DNA from: a virus
IMG/VR virus record: IMGVR_UViG_3300031841_004520
Coordinates: 59,593 to 123,592 of that record
Strand: one strand, 5' to 3'
DNA: 64,000 nucleotides
Part shown: positions 53,989-61,223 of the stretch, one piece after another
How the letters are laid out: every line of letters starts with the position of its first letter
Position numbering within the stretch: the stretch's first letter is position 1
The notes under the pieces: generated by a model
Told to the model about the DNA's origin: nothing
Database searches by the model: none
The model's input: the letters and a program-made list of their open reading frames with translations, nothing else
Position numbers and translations under genes: made by a program

Positions 53989-54150
53989 CTAGTCCATATA
54001 CAGAAAAACTATATTGTCTTTAGATGGCTCTGCGGATGGCAGCTTACCTTCTCTTGTCATCTTAATATTATTCCTACCCTGCTGTATTCCACACCAAGAG
54101 CAATACAAAACAACCAATATAAAACTTATTTCAAACATTTGTTGGCTCAT
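53989..54150 (-). CDS. Small membrane protein
   Basis: 53 residues from the ATG at 54150, inside the macro-domain gene. One membrane segment (FEISFILVVLYCSW) and a basic tail. The start could also be at 54138 or 54186. No motif recognised. It probably relies on coupled translation. Confidence 0.45.
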   Translation of the reverse strand: MSQQMFEISFILVVLYCSWCGIQQGRNNIKMTREGKLPSAEPSKDNIVFLYMD

Positions 54151-54658
54151 AAATAAAACATGAAAAATCTCTTGCCCAAATATCATTAATTAAATTACTG
54201 ATAGTCTTCCAATCGCCTCCCGCAAATCCCGTGCCGAATTTTGGTGAATGGATTTGTATTTTTTTATCTGTGTTGTTAGCTAAAATTTTTGCCTGTGCTC
54301 TAATCTGCAGCATACAGGTAGCTAATGCTCCGTAATCCAACATCCTATTATACTTATTCCTACTGTGTTTGCAATACATATTTGCGCAAATAATTTGATT
54401 TTTATTTTCATTTATACTCACTGGTATAAATTGGATATTCCCTAATCTATTTTTGGTAGAAATATCTATATTGTCTTTTACTATGGGAAATTTTTGATAT
54501 AAAATATTAGAAAATTTAGAATTGTTATTTGTAGTAACACCTATTGCATTTGGTATGATCACGGTAATATCATGGGTATTATTTATATTTTGTGCAATAA
54601 CATAGAACATATCTTTCTTAGAGATAAAGTACTTATTGTCATTATGCTTTAATTTCAT
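54131..54658 (-). CDS. Macro-domain protein (ADP-ribose binding)
   Basis: 175 residues. The late motif SPKFGTGFAGGDWKTISNLI matches the 'P.iGtGlaGG.W..v..li' phosphate loop of macro domains. The N-terminal 'GDI..v.aDaivn.aN' part is diverged (VIIPNAIGVTTNNNSKFSN). Members remove ADP-ribose groups or process ADP-ribose 1''-phosphate. It might counter a host ADP-ribosylation defence or recycle NAD-derived products. No toxin partner is visible nearby. Confidence 0.7.
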   Translation of the reverse strand: MKLKHNDNKYFISKKDMFYVIAQNINNTHDITVIIPNAIGVTTNNNSKFSNILYQKFPIVKDNIDISTKNRLGNIQFIPVSINENKNQIICANMYCKHSRNKYNRMLDYGALATCMLQIRAQAKILANNTDKKIQIHSPKFGTGFAGGDWKTISNLINDIWARDFSCFIYEPTNV

Positions 54659-54659
54659 T

Positions 54660-54908
54660 TTACCATTTTCCTAGAGGGCATTTTTGATCGGCCCAAGCTA
54701 ACTTATTCATAAATTCTTTCTTCTTAGATATGTTGCATCCACACTCAGAACATTCCATAAGGGGTAAGTTTTTAGTGTCAAAAGAATCACAGTCATAACA
54801 TATCTGAAATCTAGTATTGATAGTAAACTGAGTCGCTTTAGGCATCCCCTTGGAGGTATGCTTAAATAAAGATACAGCAAAGTTTTTTATCTTCCTGAAA
54901 ATTGTCAC
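54660..54908 (-). CDS. Small zinc-finger protein
   Basis: 82 residues. A basic start is followed by CYDCDSF and CSECGCNISKK, then ADQKCPLGKW, a cysteine set common in small phage proteins of unknown function. Likely binds one or two zinc ions. It overlaps the next gene upstream by 4 bp and is 1 bp from the macro-domain gene. Confidence 0.65.
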   Translation of the reverse strand: MTIFRKIKNFAVSLFKHTSKGMPKATQFTINTRFQICYDCDSFDTKNLPLMECSECGCNISKKKEFMNKLAWADQKCPLGKW

Positions 54909-55093
54909 TTATAATATTCCCGCCACTCTTTCCACAATTCGTCTTGACACATATCTATTTTTCTGTGTTTAAAATCGTGCTTTTGATGCCTAATGTTTTT
55001 AGACTCAATAGTGTCTATATTCCTCTTCTTAATCTTTACAGTAGTTTGTTTTCTTACACTCTTACTTTCTTCGATTTCTTTCATTTCTTTCAT
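54905..55093 (-). CDS. Small basic leader protein of the operon
   Basis: 62 residues, highly charged with three near-repeats of MKE at the start and many Lys, Arg and His. GAGG lies 6 nt upstream of ATG. It is the first gene after the promoter at 55112-55140, 19 bp from the -10 box. No motif recognised; perhaps an RNA- or DNA-binding protein. Confidence 0.6.
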   Translation of the reverse strand: MKEMKEIEESKSVRKQTTVKIKKRNIDTIESKNIRHQKHDFKHRKIDMCQDELWKEWREYYK

Positions 55094-55111
55094 TTCTTTC
55101 CTCAGTACCTT

Positions 55112-55140
55112 ATTCTATACTAGCCAACACCAAAAGTCAA
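55112..55140 (-). promoter_or_regulatory. Sigma70-like promoter downstream of the subtilase gene
   Basis: TTGACT (55140-55135) and TAGAAT (55117-55112), each five of six consensus, are spaced by exactly 17 bp. A 7-bp inverted repeat (GTCAAGT/ACTTGAC, 55136-55167, loop 18 nt) overlaps the -35 box and ends in TTTT on the minus strand, so it may double as a weak terminator or operator. The downstream ATG is 19 bp from the -10 box. Confidence 0.65.
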
Positions 55141-55184
55141 GTCTATTTTAAAATTTATTTACTTGACAACGCAATGCTTGAGTA

Positions 55185-56099
55185 TTATATATTATGCAGG
55201 TGGTGAGGTTTAATAGGGTGTAAAATCCCATATCCCTCATATCTCTTTTGTCCTGAATACATTGGGTTGGTTAAACTTTGGCAAGTTTGCTGGAAAGCAC
55301 TGACTAATTCAAATCTACTTAACCTTCTGCCTGCACAAGACATAGCCAAGGCTGCACAGCCAACTGCAAATGGATTACTCATGCTTGTACCACTTAATTT
55401 AGCATACCTGTTATTGGGAACACAACTAAGTATATCTTTTCCGGGTGCTAAAAAATCTAAAGTATTACCACTACAACTAAAATTAGTCCTTTTAAAGTCT
55501 ATATCTATAGCCGCTATACTTATTGTAGAAGAGTATTTAGCAGGATACATAATATCTGTTGCTGGGCCACTATTGCCTGCTGCACAGAATATAGCACAAC
55601 CTTTAGAAGAAGCATAATTTACTGCTCTTTCTAAGTGTAAAGAATTCACGGGACTACCTAAGCTCATTGTAATTATATCAGCCCCATTATCAGCAGCCCA
55701 TATCAATCCTTTGCAAATACCTTTGAGGCTACCAGAACCATCATCACCCAATCCTTTGATGGGCATGATTTTAGCTTTTGGTGATACTCCCACCATACCT
55801 AAACTATTATCGCTTGCTGCTATTGTACCGGCTACATGAGTACCATGACAGTTACGGTCTATAGGAGCCTGTCCTTCTTCTATAAAGTTATAACCATCTA
55901 TTAAATTTCTTTTTAAATCATCGTGGTTAAGATCGCATCCAGTATCAATGACAGCAATCTTGACACCTTCTCCCATACTGTATTTCCAATATTTTTGTAT
56001 TTCAAATTTCTGAATTTCCCAACCATAAAATTGACCCGTCTTTGAGTCTAAACCGAAAACATCTTCTCTAATATACGGGAATAATTTAACTTTGCGCAT
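55185..56099 (-). CDS. Subtilisin-like serine protease
   Basis: 304 residues. Triad: Asp in AVIDTGCDLNHD (Asp 52), His in CHGTHVAGTIAA (His 85), Ser in SGTSMSNP (Ser 239); FCAAGNSGP supplies the oxyanion Asn. No signal peptide or pro-domain, so it acts in the cell or from the virion. It overlaps the trypsin-like gene by 14 bp. Two unlike serine proteases in one coupled unit suggest they act together. Confidence 0.92.
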   Translation of the reverse strand: MRKVKLFPYIREDVFGLDSKTGQFYGWEIQKFEIQKYWKYSMGEGVKIAVIDTGCDLNHDDLKRNLIDGYNFIEEGQAPIDRNCHGTHVAGTIAASDNSLGMVGVSPKAKIMPIKGLGDDGSGSLKGICKGLIWAADNGADIITMSLGSPVNSLHLERAVNYASSKGCAIFCAAGNSGPATDIMYPAKYSSTISIAAIDIDFKRTNFSCSGNTLDFLAPGKDILSCVPNNRYAKLSGTSMSNPFAVGCAALAMSCAGRRLSRFELVSAFQQTCQSLTNPMYSGQKRYEGYGILHPIKPHHLHNI

Positions 56100-56862
56100 C
56101 TTTTATAATCTCTTCTAAAAGTTTTTGTGTTTTAATTATCCATTCAGCATAATCGCTTATTCTTGTACTACACCCTACGTCGCCAAAATCAGAGTCACTT
56201 CTACCATCAGTTGCATATACATAAGAATTTATACCTGCAATTTTTTTATCTATAAATAAACCACCGCCACTATCTCCTGGCGATATTAAAAATTCTAATG
56301 TTGTTTTGGGTTCTGTATGAACAGAATAGGTTAAACAATTATCATCAATAGCATCTATAACATTTGATCCTGCTCGTCTTTTGTTATCGAAAGTGGTTGT
56401 AGAAAATCCACTATTAAAGTCTCCATGATACCCATAGCCAGCTAATCCACAGACCTTACTCTTTTCATCTTGTTTGGTATATAATTCTGGATAATAATCT
56501 AACTTTAGTGGTCTTTGTAATCTAGCTATGGCAATGTCATGCTTGCCCATAACCTTGCTATCATAATCAATATGAACAGCTACTATAGAACAAGGATATG
56601 CTTTACCTTTATACAAAACATGCTGGCTGATAGAGCCTGTGACTACATGAGCAGCAGTCAATATGTAATATTCATCTATAACAACACAGGATGCTCTAAA
56701 CTGAGTATTTAATTGATCTCCTAAAACACCCACAAGAGGTAAGACACATTCATATTTTTCGCCATACTCTACATATTTAGAGTCTGCAACAGTAGGGTCG
56801 ATAGTGCCAGCTTCAACCCAAAAGGGCATAAAGACAAGAAGGATGGCTATAAGGTATTTCAT
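56086..56862 (-). CDS. Secreted trypsin-like serine protease
   Basis: 258 residues. The first 18 (MKYLIAILLVFMPFWVEA) form a signal peptide, cut before GT. Triad: ILTAAHVV (His 72), GKHDIAIARL (Asp 109) and ISPGDSGGGLF (Ser 198). At least four cysteines in the mature part can form disulfides, fitting the periplasm. A secreted chymotrypsin-fold enzyme is rare in phages and may act on envelope proteins or exported partners. Confidence 0.92.
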   Translation of the reverse strand: MKYLIAILLVFMPFWVEAGTIDPTVADSKYVEYGEKYECVLPLVGVLGDQLNTQFRASCVVIDEYYILTAAHVVTGSISQHVLYKGKAYPCSIVAVHIDYDSKVMGKHDIAIARLQRPLKLDYYPELYTKQDEKSKVCGLAGYGYHGDFNSGFSTTTFDNKRRAGSNVIDAIDDNCLTYSVHTEPKTTLEFLISPGDSGGGLFIDKKIAGINSYVYATDGRSDSDFGDVGCSTRISDYAEWIIKTQKLLEEIIKDAQS

Positions 56863-56874
56863 ATAATACCCCTT

Positions 56875-57186
56875 TCATTTAAAGGGTTTTCTCTTTACCT
56901 TATGGTAATACACCTTTGAGTCTTCTATTACATTTACATTCCAGCTTTTATAATTCATAAGATGACCAAACATAAAGTGACAGTATTTATCGCATAGCGT
57001 TATAAGATTATCTGGATCAAGTTCTTTTGACGGGTCTAAATGTACTGGAACTATATGATGAACTTCCGGCTTTTTACAAGAACCACACGCTTGGCAACAA
57101 GGCTGGTTTGCTATATGTTGTTTTCTAAGTGCTGACCAGCCGGGACTCCTGACAGCATATCTGACTTCTTTTTTAAACGGCCACAT
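56875..57186 (-). CDS. HNH endonuclease (small)
   Basis: 103 residues. CQACGSC, EVHHIVPVHLDP, LDPDNLITLCDKYCHFMFGH give a complete HNH zinc-finger nuclease. Phage HNH proteins of this size often work with terminase or act as free-standing nickases. It is 1 bp from thyX and 12 bp from the trypsin-like gene, with no sign of an intron. Confidence 0.85.
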   Translation of the reverse strand: MWPFKKEVRYAVRSPGWSALRKQHIANQPCCQACGSCKKPEVHHIVPVHLDPSKELDPDNLITLCDKYCHFMFGHLMNYKSWNVNVIEDSKVYYHKVKRKPFK

Positions 57187-57187
57187 T

Positions 57188-57829
57188 TTACCAACCTAAT
57201 GCTTGAGATATAATTGGGAACTGCTCCACAAAAATATCTTTACACCGATTAGCTATATCCATGTGTTCTTTTTGGGTTCCGTTTGCTGTTCTAAGTTGCA
57301 TGTAGTGCATCCACGACCTCACGCTACCACTCATATATAAACGTGTGGGGGTAGCTAAGGGTAAAACAAAACGAGCGCATTCTTTGGCTATTCCATCTGT
57401 GAGCATGTCGTCATACATAGCTTTAGATTTTGCAAAATGCTCTCTCATCAAAGCATTGTATTTAACAATCATCTCTTGATCTATATCATCAATACTATTT
57501 TGTCGATTCTTATTGTCTTGCGATCTTAATTTAGGTAGAGGAATCTCTTGCCCTAAATGGCTGGCATCAGCATATCTCTGACTAAACTCTTGAAAGGTAA
57601 AACTTCTATGTCTCAATACTTGTGCAGCAATACCTCTGTTAGTATTAATTTCAAGAGTCATAAATGCCATTTCAAATATAGACCAGTGCTGATGATCTAT
57701 ACAGTATTTTAATAATTTAGATATATTTTCATTATCTTGATTGTTAGGATTTGATACTCTTGCACAATAAGCTATATTTTTTTCTGCATCTGGAGTCACA
57801 CTCACTAATTTAGCACTATGTATTTTCAT
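57188..57829 (-). CDS. thyX: Flavin-dependent thymidylate synthase
   Basis: 213 residues. The ThyX motif RHRSFTFQEFSQR (73-85) is complete, and the C-terminal RLYMSGSVRSWMHYMQLR is also family-typical. It makes dTMP from dUMP using FAD, methylene-folate and NADPH, and takes dUMP from the dCMP deaminase at 20374-20841. It begins inside the end of the small membrane-protein gene upstream. Confidence 0.95.
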   Translation of the reverse strand: MKIHSAKLVSVTPDAEKNIAYCARVSNPNNQDNENISKLLKYCIDHQHWSIFEMAFMTLEINTNRGIAAQVLRHRSFTFQEFSQRYADASHLGQEIPLPKLRSQDNKNRQNSIDDIDQEMIVKYNALMREHFAKSKAMYDDMLTDGIAKECARFVLPLATPTRLYMSGSVRSWMHYMQLRTANGTQKEHMDIANRCKDIFVEQFPIISQALGW

Positions 57830-57983
57830 TTTTATTCCACCACTTTACTAATTTATCCCATACTGGCTTAAAGAAAAACAATACAATGTAAGCAACAACT
57901 GCCTCTATTGCTTTTCCTATGATTGTACTCATAGTAATAGATTGCTTTTTAATCGGCTTATCATCACCAAGATGATCTTTCAT
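57816..57983 (-). CDS. 55-residue membrane protein
   Basis: A short gene from the ATG at 57983 to the TAG at 57816 fills the gap between thyX and the gene at 57964. The product has a charged N-terminus (KDHLGDDKPIKK), one membrane segment at about 20-39 (TIIGKAIEAVVAYIVLFFF) and a basic, Trp-rich end (VKWWNKN). It overlaps both neighbours by 14-20 bp, the usual pattern in this genome. Function unknown. Confidence 0.65.
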   Translation of the reverse strand: MKDHLGDDKPIKKQSITMSTIIGKAIEAVVAYIVLFFFKPVWDKLVKWWNKNENT

Positions 57984-58227
57984 AATTTATTTCTTTCTGT
58001 AGTTGTTCTTGAGCATATCTTTTTTGATGTTCTACATGCTTGTTGTCTGTAATATCATTGTAGATATTCATGGCAATTTTACTCAAGCTATTTGTAGTAC
58101 CATGTCTTGCAGGATCATCCAATAATTTCCACTCATAATTATAAGGATTAGCTTCGTCACCAGACTTCTCTCTGTCAACTTTATATCCCTTGTCCTTAGC
58201 CCACTTTTTTATATTAGTCCAATTCAT
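57964..58227 (-). CDS. Small unknown protein
   Basis: 87 residues; mixed helix and strand start (WTNIKKWAKDKGYKVDREK) and a long charged C-terminal helix. The first half has the look of a small phage fold that recurs in early regions. It is coupled to its upstream neighbour by a 4-bp overlap. Confidence 0.5.
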   Translation of the reverse strand: MNWTNIKKWAKDKGYKVDREKSGDEANPYNYEWKLLDDPARHGTTNSLSKIAMNIYNDITDNKHVEHQKRYAQEQLQKEINYERSSW

Positions 58228-58520
58228 TTCTTATAACTCCTAGTATCAGCATCATACTCCTGTATATCCTTATCATATCTTTTCCATGCTTCCATGTGTT
58301 TAACGGCAATTATTTGTTTTTCTTGTTTTAATTGCTGTTTCATCTGCCAATCAATTAAATCGTAAAGATCATTAACATGCCCTCTTATTTCTTGGTTGCC
58401 CACACCATCAAGTACTTGAGATATTCTTTGCCTAACTTCTGGCTGGAAACAAGCATACTTTAAAGGCATCTTGTCCTTCTTGCTCATTTGTTTATATTCT
58501 TCAGACTGTTTGGAGGTCAT
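58224..58520 (-). CDS. Small helical unknown protein
   Basis: 98 residues, helical, charged, with PEVRQRISQVLDG near residue 27. No motif recognised. It overlaps both neighbours and belongs to a run of small early-type genes. Confidence 0.5.
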   Translation of the reverse strand: MTSKQSEEYKQMSKKDKMPLKYACFQPEVRQRISQVLDGVGNQEIRGHVNDLYDLIDWQMKQQLKQEKQIIAVKHMEAWKRYDKDIQEYDADTRSYKK

Positions 58521-58740
58521 TCTTTAATCTTTCATAGGACTTCAAAGCATCTTGTAGACAAGAAATTAGTTTAAACAACTCCATGCTTTGAGTGTTAGTA
58601 ATATCTTCAATAGTATCAAACTCATCTATCATATGTTTAATGATATTATTATATCCCACTATCTTTGCAAAATCTTTAATCTGATTCTTAACATTAAGAT
58701 ATTCTAATTCTTTTCTATCTTTATTTGATAATTTAGGCAT
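58501..58740 (-). CDS. Small helical unknown protein
   Basis: 79 residues from the ATG at 58740 (AAGGA about 10 nt upstream), which overlaps the upstream stop by 8 bp. Helical with no recognised motif. It overlaps the downstream gene by 20 bp. Confidence 0.5.
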   Translation of the reverse strand: MPKLSNKDRKELEYLNVKNQIKDFAKIVGYNNIIKHMIDEFDTIEDITNTQSMELFKLISCLQDALKSYERLKNDLQTV

Positions 58741-59071
58741 AAACCTTCTTTCCTTTGTATAAATAACCACCATGAGGATCGCAGACTTCTAATATTCTAT
58801 CAAAATCTGTAAACAAATTATATCTGGCATCTTTAGCAGGAGCGTTCCAAGTTGCTGCCTTGTAAATATCCAACGTATCATTCTCAAGAAATGCGTGAAC
58901 ACTATCACTACCATGAGTAGTTCTGATAATCTTAGTATATTTCTTATTAATCTTAAACCAAAAGTATGTAGTCTTTTGATTCTTAGAGTATGCACCATGC
59001 TCTCTAGCAAATGCCTTATGCTCTAATACTTCACACCATTCTTCTACAAAATTCATATACTTTTCTAACAT
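58733..59071 (-). CDS. Unknown protein beside ruvB
   Basis: About 112 residues from ATG 59071 (a GTG at 59080 with AAAGG 6 nt upstream is an equal choice). Alpha/beta, with TTYFWFKINKKYTKIIRTTHG in the middle. No motif recognised. It starts beside the stop of ruvB and is probably co-expressed with it. Confidence 0.5.
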   Translation of the reverse strand: MLEKYMNFVEEWCEVLEHKAFAREHGAYSKNQKTTYFWFKINKKYTKIIRTTHGSDSVHAFLENDTLDIYKAATWNAPAKDARYNLFTDFDRILEVCDPHGGYLYKGKKVYA

Positions 59072-59072
59072 A

Positions 59073-59966
59073 TTATACACCGTTTACCTTTCCTAATACT
59101 CTACCTCTTTGGGTTCTTCTAACGTAACCTTTTCTTATCATATAGGGTTCGATACTATTCTCAATAGTTTCCATAGCAATACCTGTAAGACTTGACATAG
59201 CTTTTAGACCAAGAGGATTACCTCTGTTCGACTGCAAAACATTTAAATATTTCTTATCGTTTTCATCGAAACCGTGTTGGTCAATACCTTGCATACCATA
59301 TATCTTTTCCAGATTTTTTTCTTGAGGATAAAAAGATGTATAGCTTTTATACCATTGAAGTCTAGCATTTAAAATTCTAGGAGTACCCTTGCTTCTTTGA
59401 GCAATATCTAATAAATCTTGATCAGATATGTCAATACTCATACTATCACAATTCGACCTTGCTAGTTTTGCTAGGACATCTGGAGTATAAAAAGAAAGAT
59501 GTTCTTTAATTGTAAAACGATCATAGAAAGGTTGACTTAAACTACCACCACTAGTTGTAGCACCCACCATTGTAAAACTTGGAATATCAATAGTTTCTGG
59601 ATCACCTTCAATCACTAAATCCATTTTAAAATCTTCCATTACAGGATACAAAAACTCTTCTACTAATTTAGGCAGTCTATGAATTTCATCAATAAACAGT
59701 ACTGAATTTAATGTCATGGTCATAAGATATGGCAAAATACCTTTTATATTCCTGACATTTGCGGCATTGACTGTATACATATTGACACCTAACTCTGACG
59801 CAATCGCACTTGCTATGGTAGTCTTGCCGAGGCCGGGAGGCCCGTCTATTAAAACATGAGGCATTGAAGTCTGCGGATTTTTACAACCACATACAGAAAT
59901 CTTTAGGCGTTCTACTACAGCGTCTTGACCAATAATATCGTCAAACTTCTGTGGTCTTAGATTCAT
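59073..59966 (-). CDS. ruvB: RuvB Holliday-junction helicase
   Basis: 297 residues. NLRPQKFDDIIGQDAVVERL, Walker A GPPGLGKTT (42-50), Walker B LFIDEIHRLP (90-99), sensor TMVGATTSGG, YDRFTIKEHLSFYT and the arginine-bearing GTPRILNARL match bacterial RuvB, including the C-terminal winged-helix domain. It would drive branch migration of recombination intermediates or forks. It overlaps by 26 bp the gene for a RuvA-domain-III-like protein, its probable partner. Confidence 0.93.
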   Translation of the reverse strand: MNLRPQKFDDIIGQDAVVERLKISVCGCKNPQTSMPHVLIDGPPGLGKTTIASAIASELGVNMYTVNAANVRNIKGILPYLMTMTLNSVLFIDEIHRLPKLVEEFLYPVMEDFKMDLVIEGDPETIDIPSFTMVGATTSGGSLSQPFYDRFTIKEHLSFYTPDVLAKLARSNCDSMSIDISDQDLLDIAQRSKGTPRILNARLQWYKSYTSFYPQEKNLEKIYGMQGIDQHGFDENDKKYLNVLQSNRGNPLGLKAMSSLTGIAMETIENSIEPYMIRKGYVRRTQRGRVLGKVNGV

Positions 59967-60375
59967 CTATCGCTCCAAAATCAAAAACAATCTTCTTAAC
60001 CAATTCAGACACGTTATCTGTATTATACTTGATGTGAGTCTTTTCTGCAAGAGTCCTCGCCTCTTCTTTTTCAAATCCGTAAGAAACTAATGTAATAGCG
60101 CATCTTTGGATTATGTCTAAGCTACTATCGTCTTTTTTAGGTTGTGTCTTGACCTTTTTTGTTTTCTTTGTTTTGTTTTCTTTAACAAATTTAAAGTTTA
60201 TACTATCTATTCTTTTAGGCATAATAATAACGTCACAAGAATAGCAAACTATTTTATATTTAGGGGTCTGGTTTTCTTTCAGACTAATCCAATGTTCTGA
60301 ACCGCAATCATGACAAATATATTTTAAATGAATATCTGCTTCTTTTGGCTTATCATTCTTCTGAGTTTTTATCAT
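59941..60375 (-). CDS. Zinc-ribbon protein with RuvA domain III-like end
   Basis: 144 residues from the ATG at 60375 (ATGA overlap with the gene upstream). The N-terminal 45 residues hold CHDCGSEHW and CYSCD, a zinc ribbon. A Lys-rich linker follows. The last 50, SLDIIQRCAITLVSYGFEKEEA and the following helices, match the 'A..AL..LGY...EA' three-helix domain III of RuvA that docks onto RuvB. The OB and HhH domains that make RuvA bind junctions are absent. It overlaps ruvB. Proposed: a RuvA substitute that recruits RuvB through a different DNA-binding part. Confidence 0.7.
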   Translation of the reverse strand: MIKTQKNDKPKEADIHLKYICHDCGSEHWISLKENQTPKYKIVCYSCDVIIMPKRIDSINFKFVKENKTKKTKKVKTQPKKDDSSLDIIQRCAITLVSYGFEKEEARTLAEKTHIKYNTDNVSELVKKIVFDFGAIDESKTTEV

Positions 60376-60773
60376 TGATTTTTTACCCAAAACACAAAAT
60401 CATTTTTATCATTATCAAATGCAGACTCCACCAAACCTTTGGCAACCAAATCTTTAACAATATTAGATACCATCCTGTGATTCATTTGAATCAGTATTTC
60501 ATCATAGTCATCTTCTTTTATTTTATAATAAAGGTCGTCTTTACTAAGAACCCTGACAAGAAAGGGCTTGAATATTGCTTTGCATTCTCCAAAAGGTAAT
60601 AAAGAGTCCATTTCTTTTTGATTATCGTTGTCTATAGAAGAATCAACTTTTTCTAAAAACTGTCGATCTGTTAAATTATTATTATCTTCATCAAAGTTAT
60701 GATAAATGATCTTTCTGCTAAAGTTGATCAACTTGTCTACGTTGACTACTTCTAGCCATCCTTCTTCTTGCAT
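60372..60773 (-). CDS. Unknown protein with winged-helix-like end
   Basis: 133 residues. The N-terminal half is acidic; the C-terminal RMVSNIVKDLVAKGLVESAFD and DDFVFW-type strand have the form of a winged helix. It may bind DNA near the RuvAB-like module. It is coupled by ATGA to the zinc-ribbon gene downstream. Confidence 0.5.
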   Translation of the reverse strand: MQEEGWLEVVNVDKLINFSRKIIYHNFDEDNNNLTDRQFLEKVDSSIDNDNQKEMDSLLPFGECKAIFKPFLVRVLSKDDLYYKIKEDDYDEILIQMNHRMVSNIVKDLVAKGLVESAFDNDKNDFVFWVKNQ

Positions 60774-60781
60774 AGTAAACC

Positions 60782-61168
60782 TCAGTTTAATATAGTGTGT
60801 AGTCCTTTATAGTGATTTGGCTGTTTTAAAAAGTGTGCTGCGTTTGAAGAAATATGGTTTTTCCACAAAGTATTAATTTCATCAGAAATAAAATATGTTT
60901 TTTTCCATATAGCCTCTTCGTAATGATTACTCCCCAGATACATGAAGTCCGTTTGCTTCGATGTATCTTGGGGAGTCGAATCACTCACAGGAAACTTTTT
61001 AGGTTGAACAATCCAAGTATTGTCATCCTCTTCTATAATGTCTTCTATAGCTTTCTTTAGCCACTTCTCCCAAGCATTCATATCAAATTTGTAATCTGAT
61101 CCATAGTTTTCGTTGGGATAGTAATTATATTCGTCATCATCATAATCGTCGTATTCAGGGTCTTGCAT
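60782..61168 (-). CDS. Acidic unknown protein
   Basis: 128 residues. The first 30 are almost all Asp, Glu, Tyr and Asn; a helical part with MNAWEKWLKKAIEDII follows. DNA-mimic or nucleic-acid-displacing proteins often have this character, but no family is recognised. Its RBS (GAGG) lies at the foot of the strong hairpin at 61182-61216. Confidence 0.5.
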   Translation of the reverse strand: MQDPEYDDYDDDEYNYYPNENYGSDYKFDMNAWEKWLKKAIEDIIEEDDNTWIVQPKKFPVSDSTPQDTSKQTDFMYLGSNHYEEAIWKKTYFISDEINTLWKNHISSNAAHFLKQPNHYKGLHTILN

Positions 61169-61181
61169 ATTTTTACCTCAA

Positions 61182-61216
61182 GGGCCACGGGACAGGAGAC
61201 AGTTGCCCCGTGACCC
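61182..61216 (-). other. GC-rich hairpin between rIIB and the next gene
   Basis: On the minus strand, GGGTCACGGG and CCCGTGGCCC form a 10-bp stem with one G-T pair and a 15-nt loop. It is by far the most GC-rich spot in an AT-rich genome. No T-run follows, and the next gene's RBS is 3 nt after it. Could be a terminator without a T-tract, an mRNA 3'-end stabiliser or a translation control element. Confidence 0.65.
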
Positions 61217-61223
61217 CACTCCA

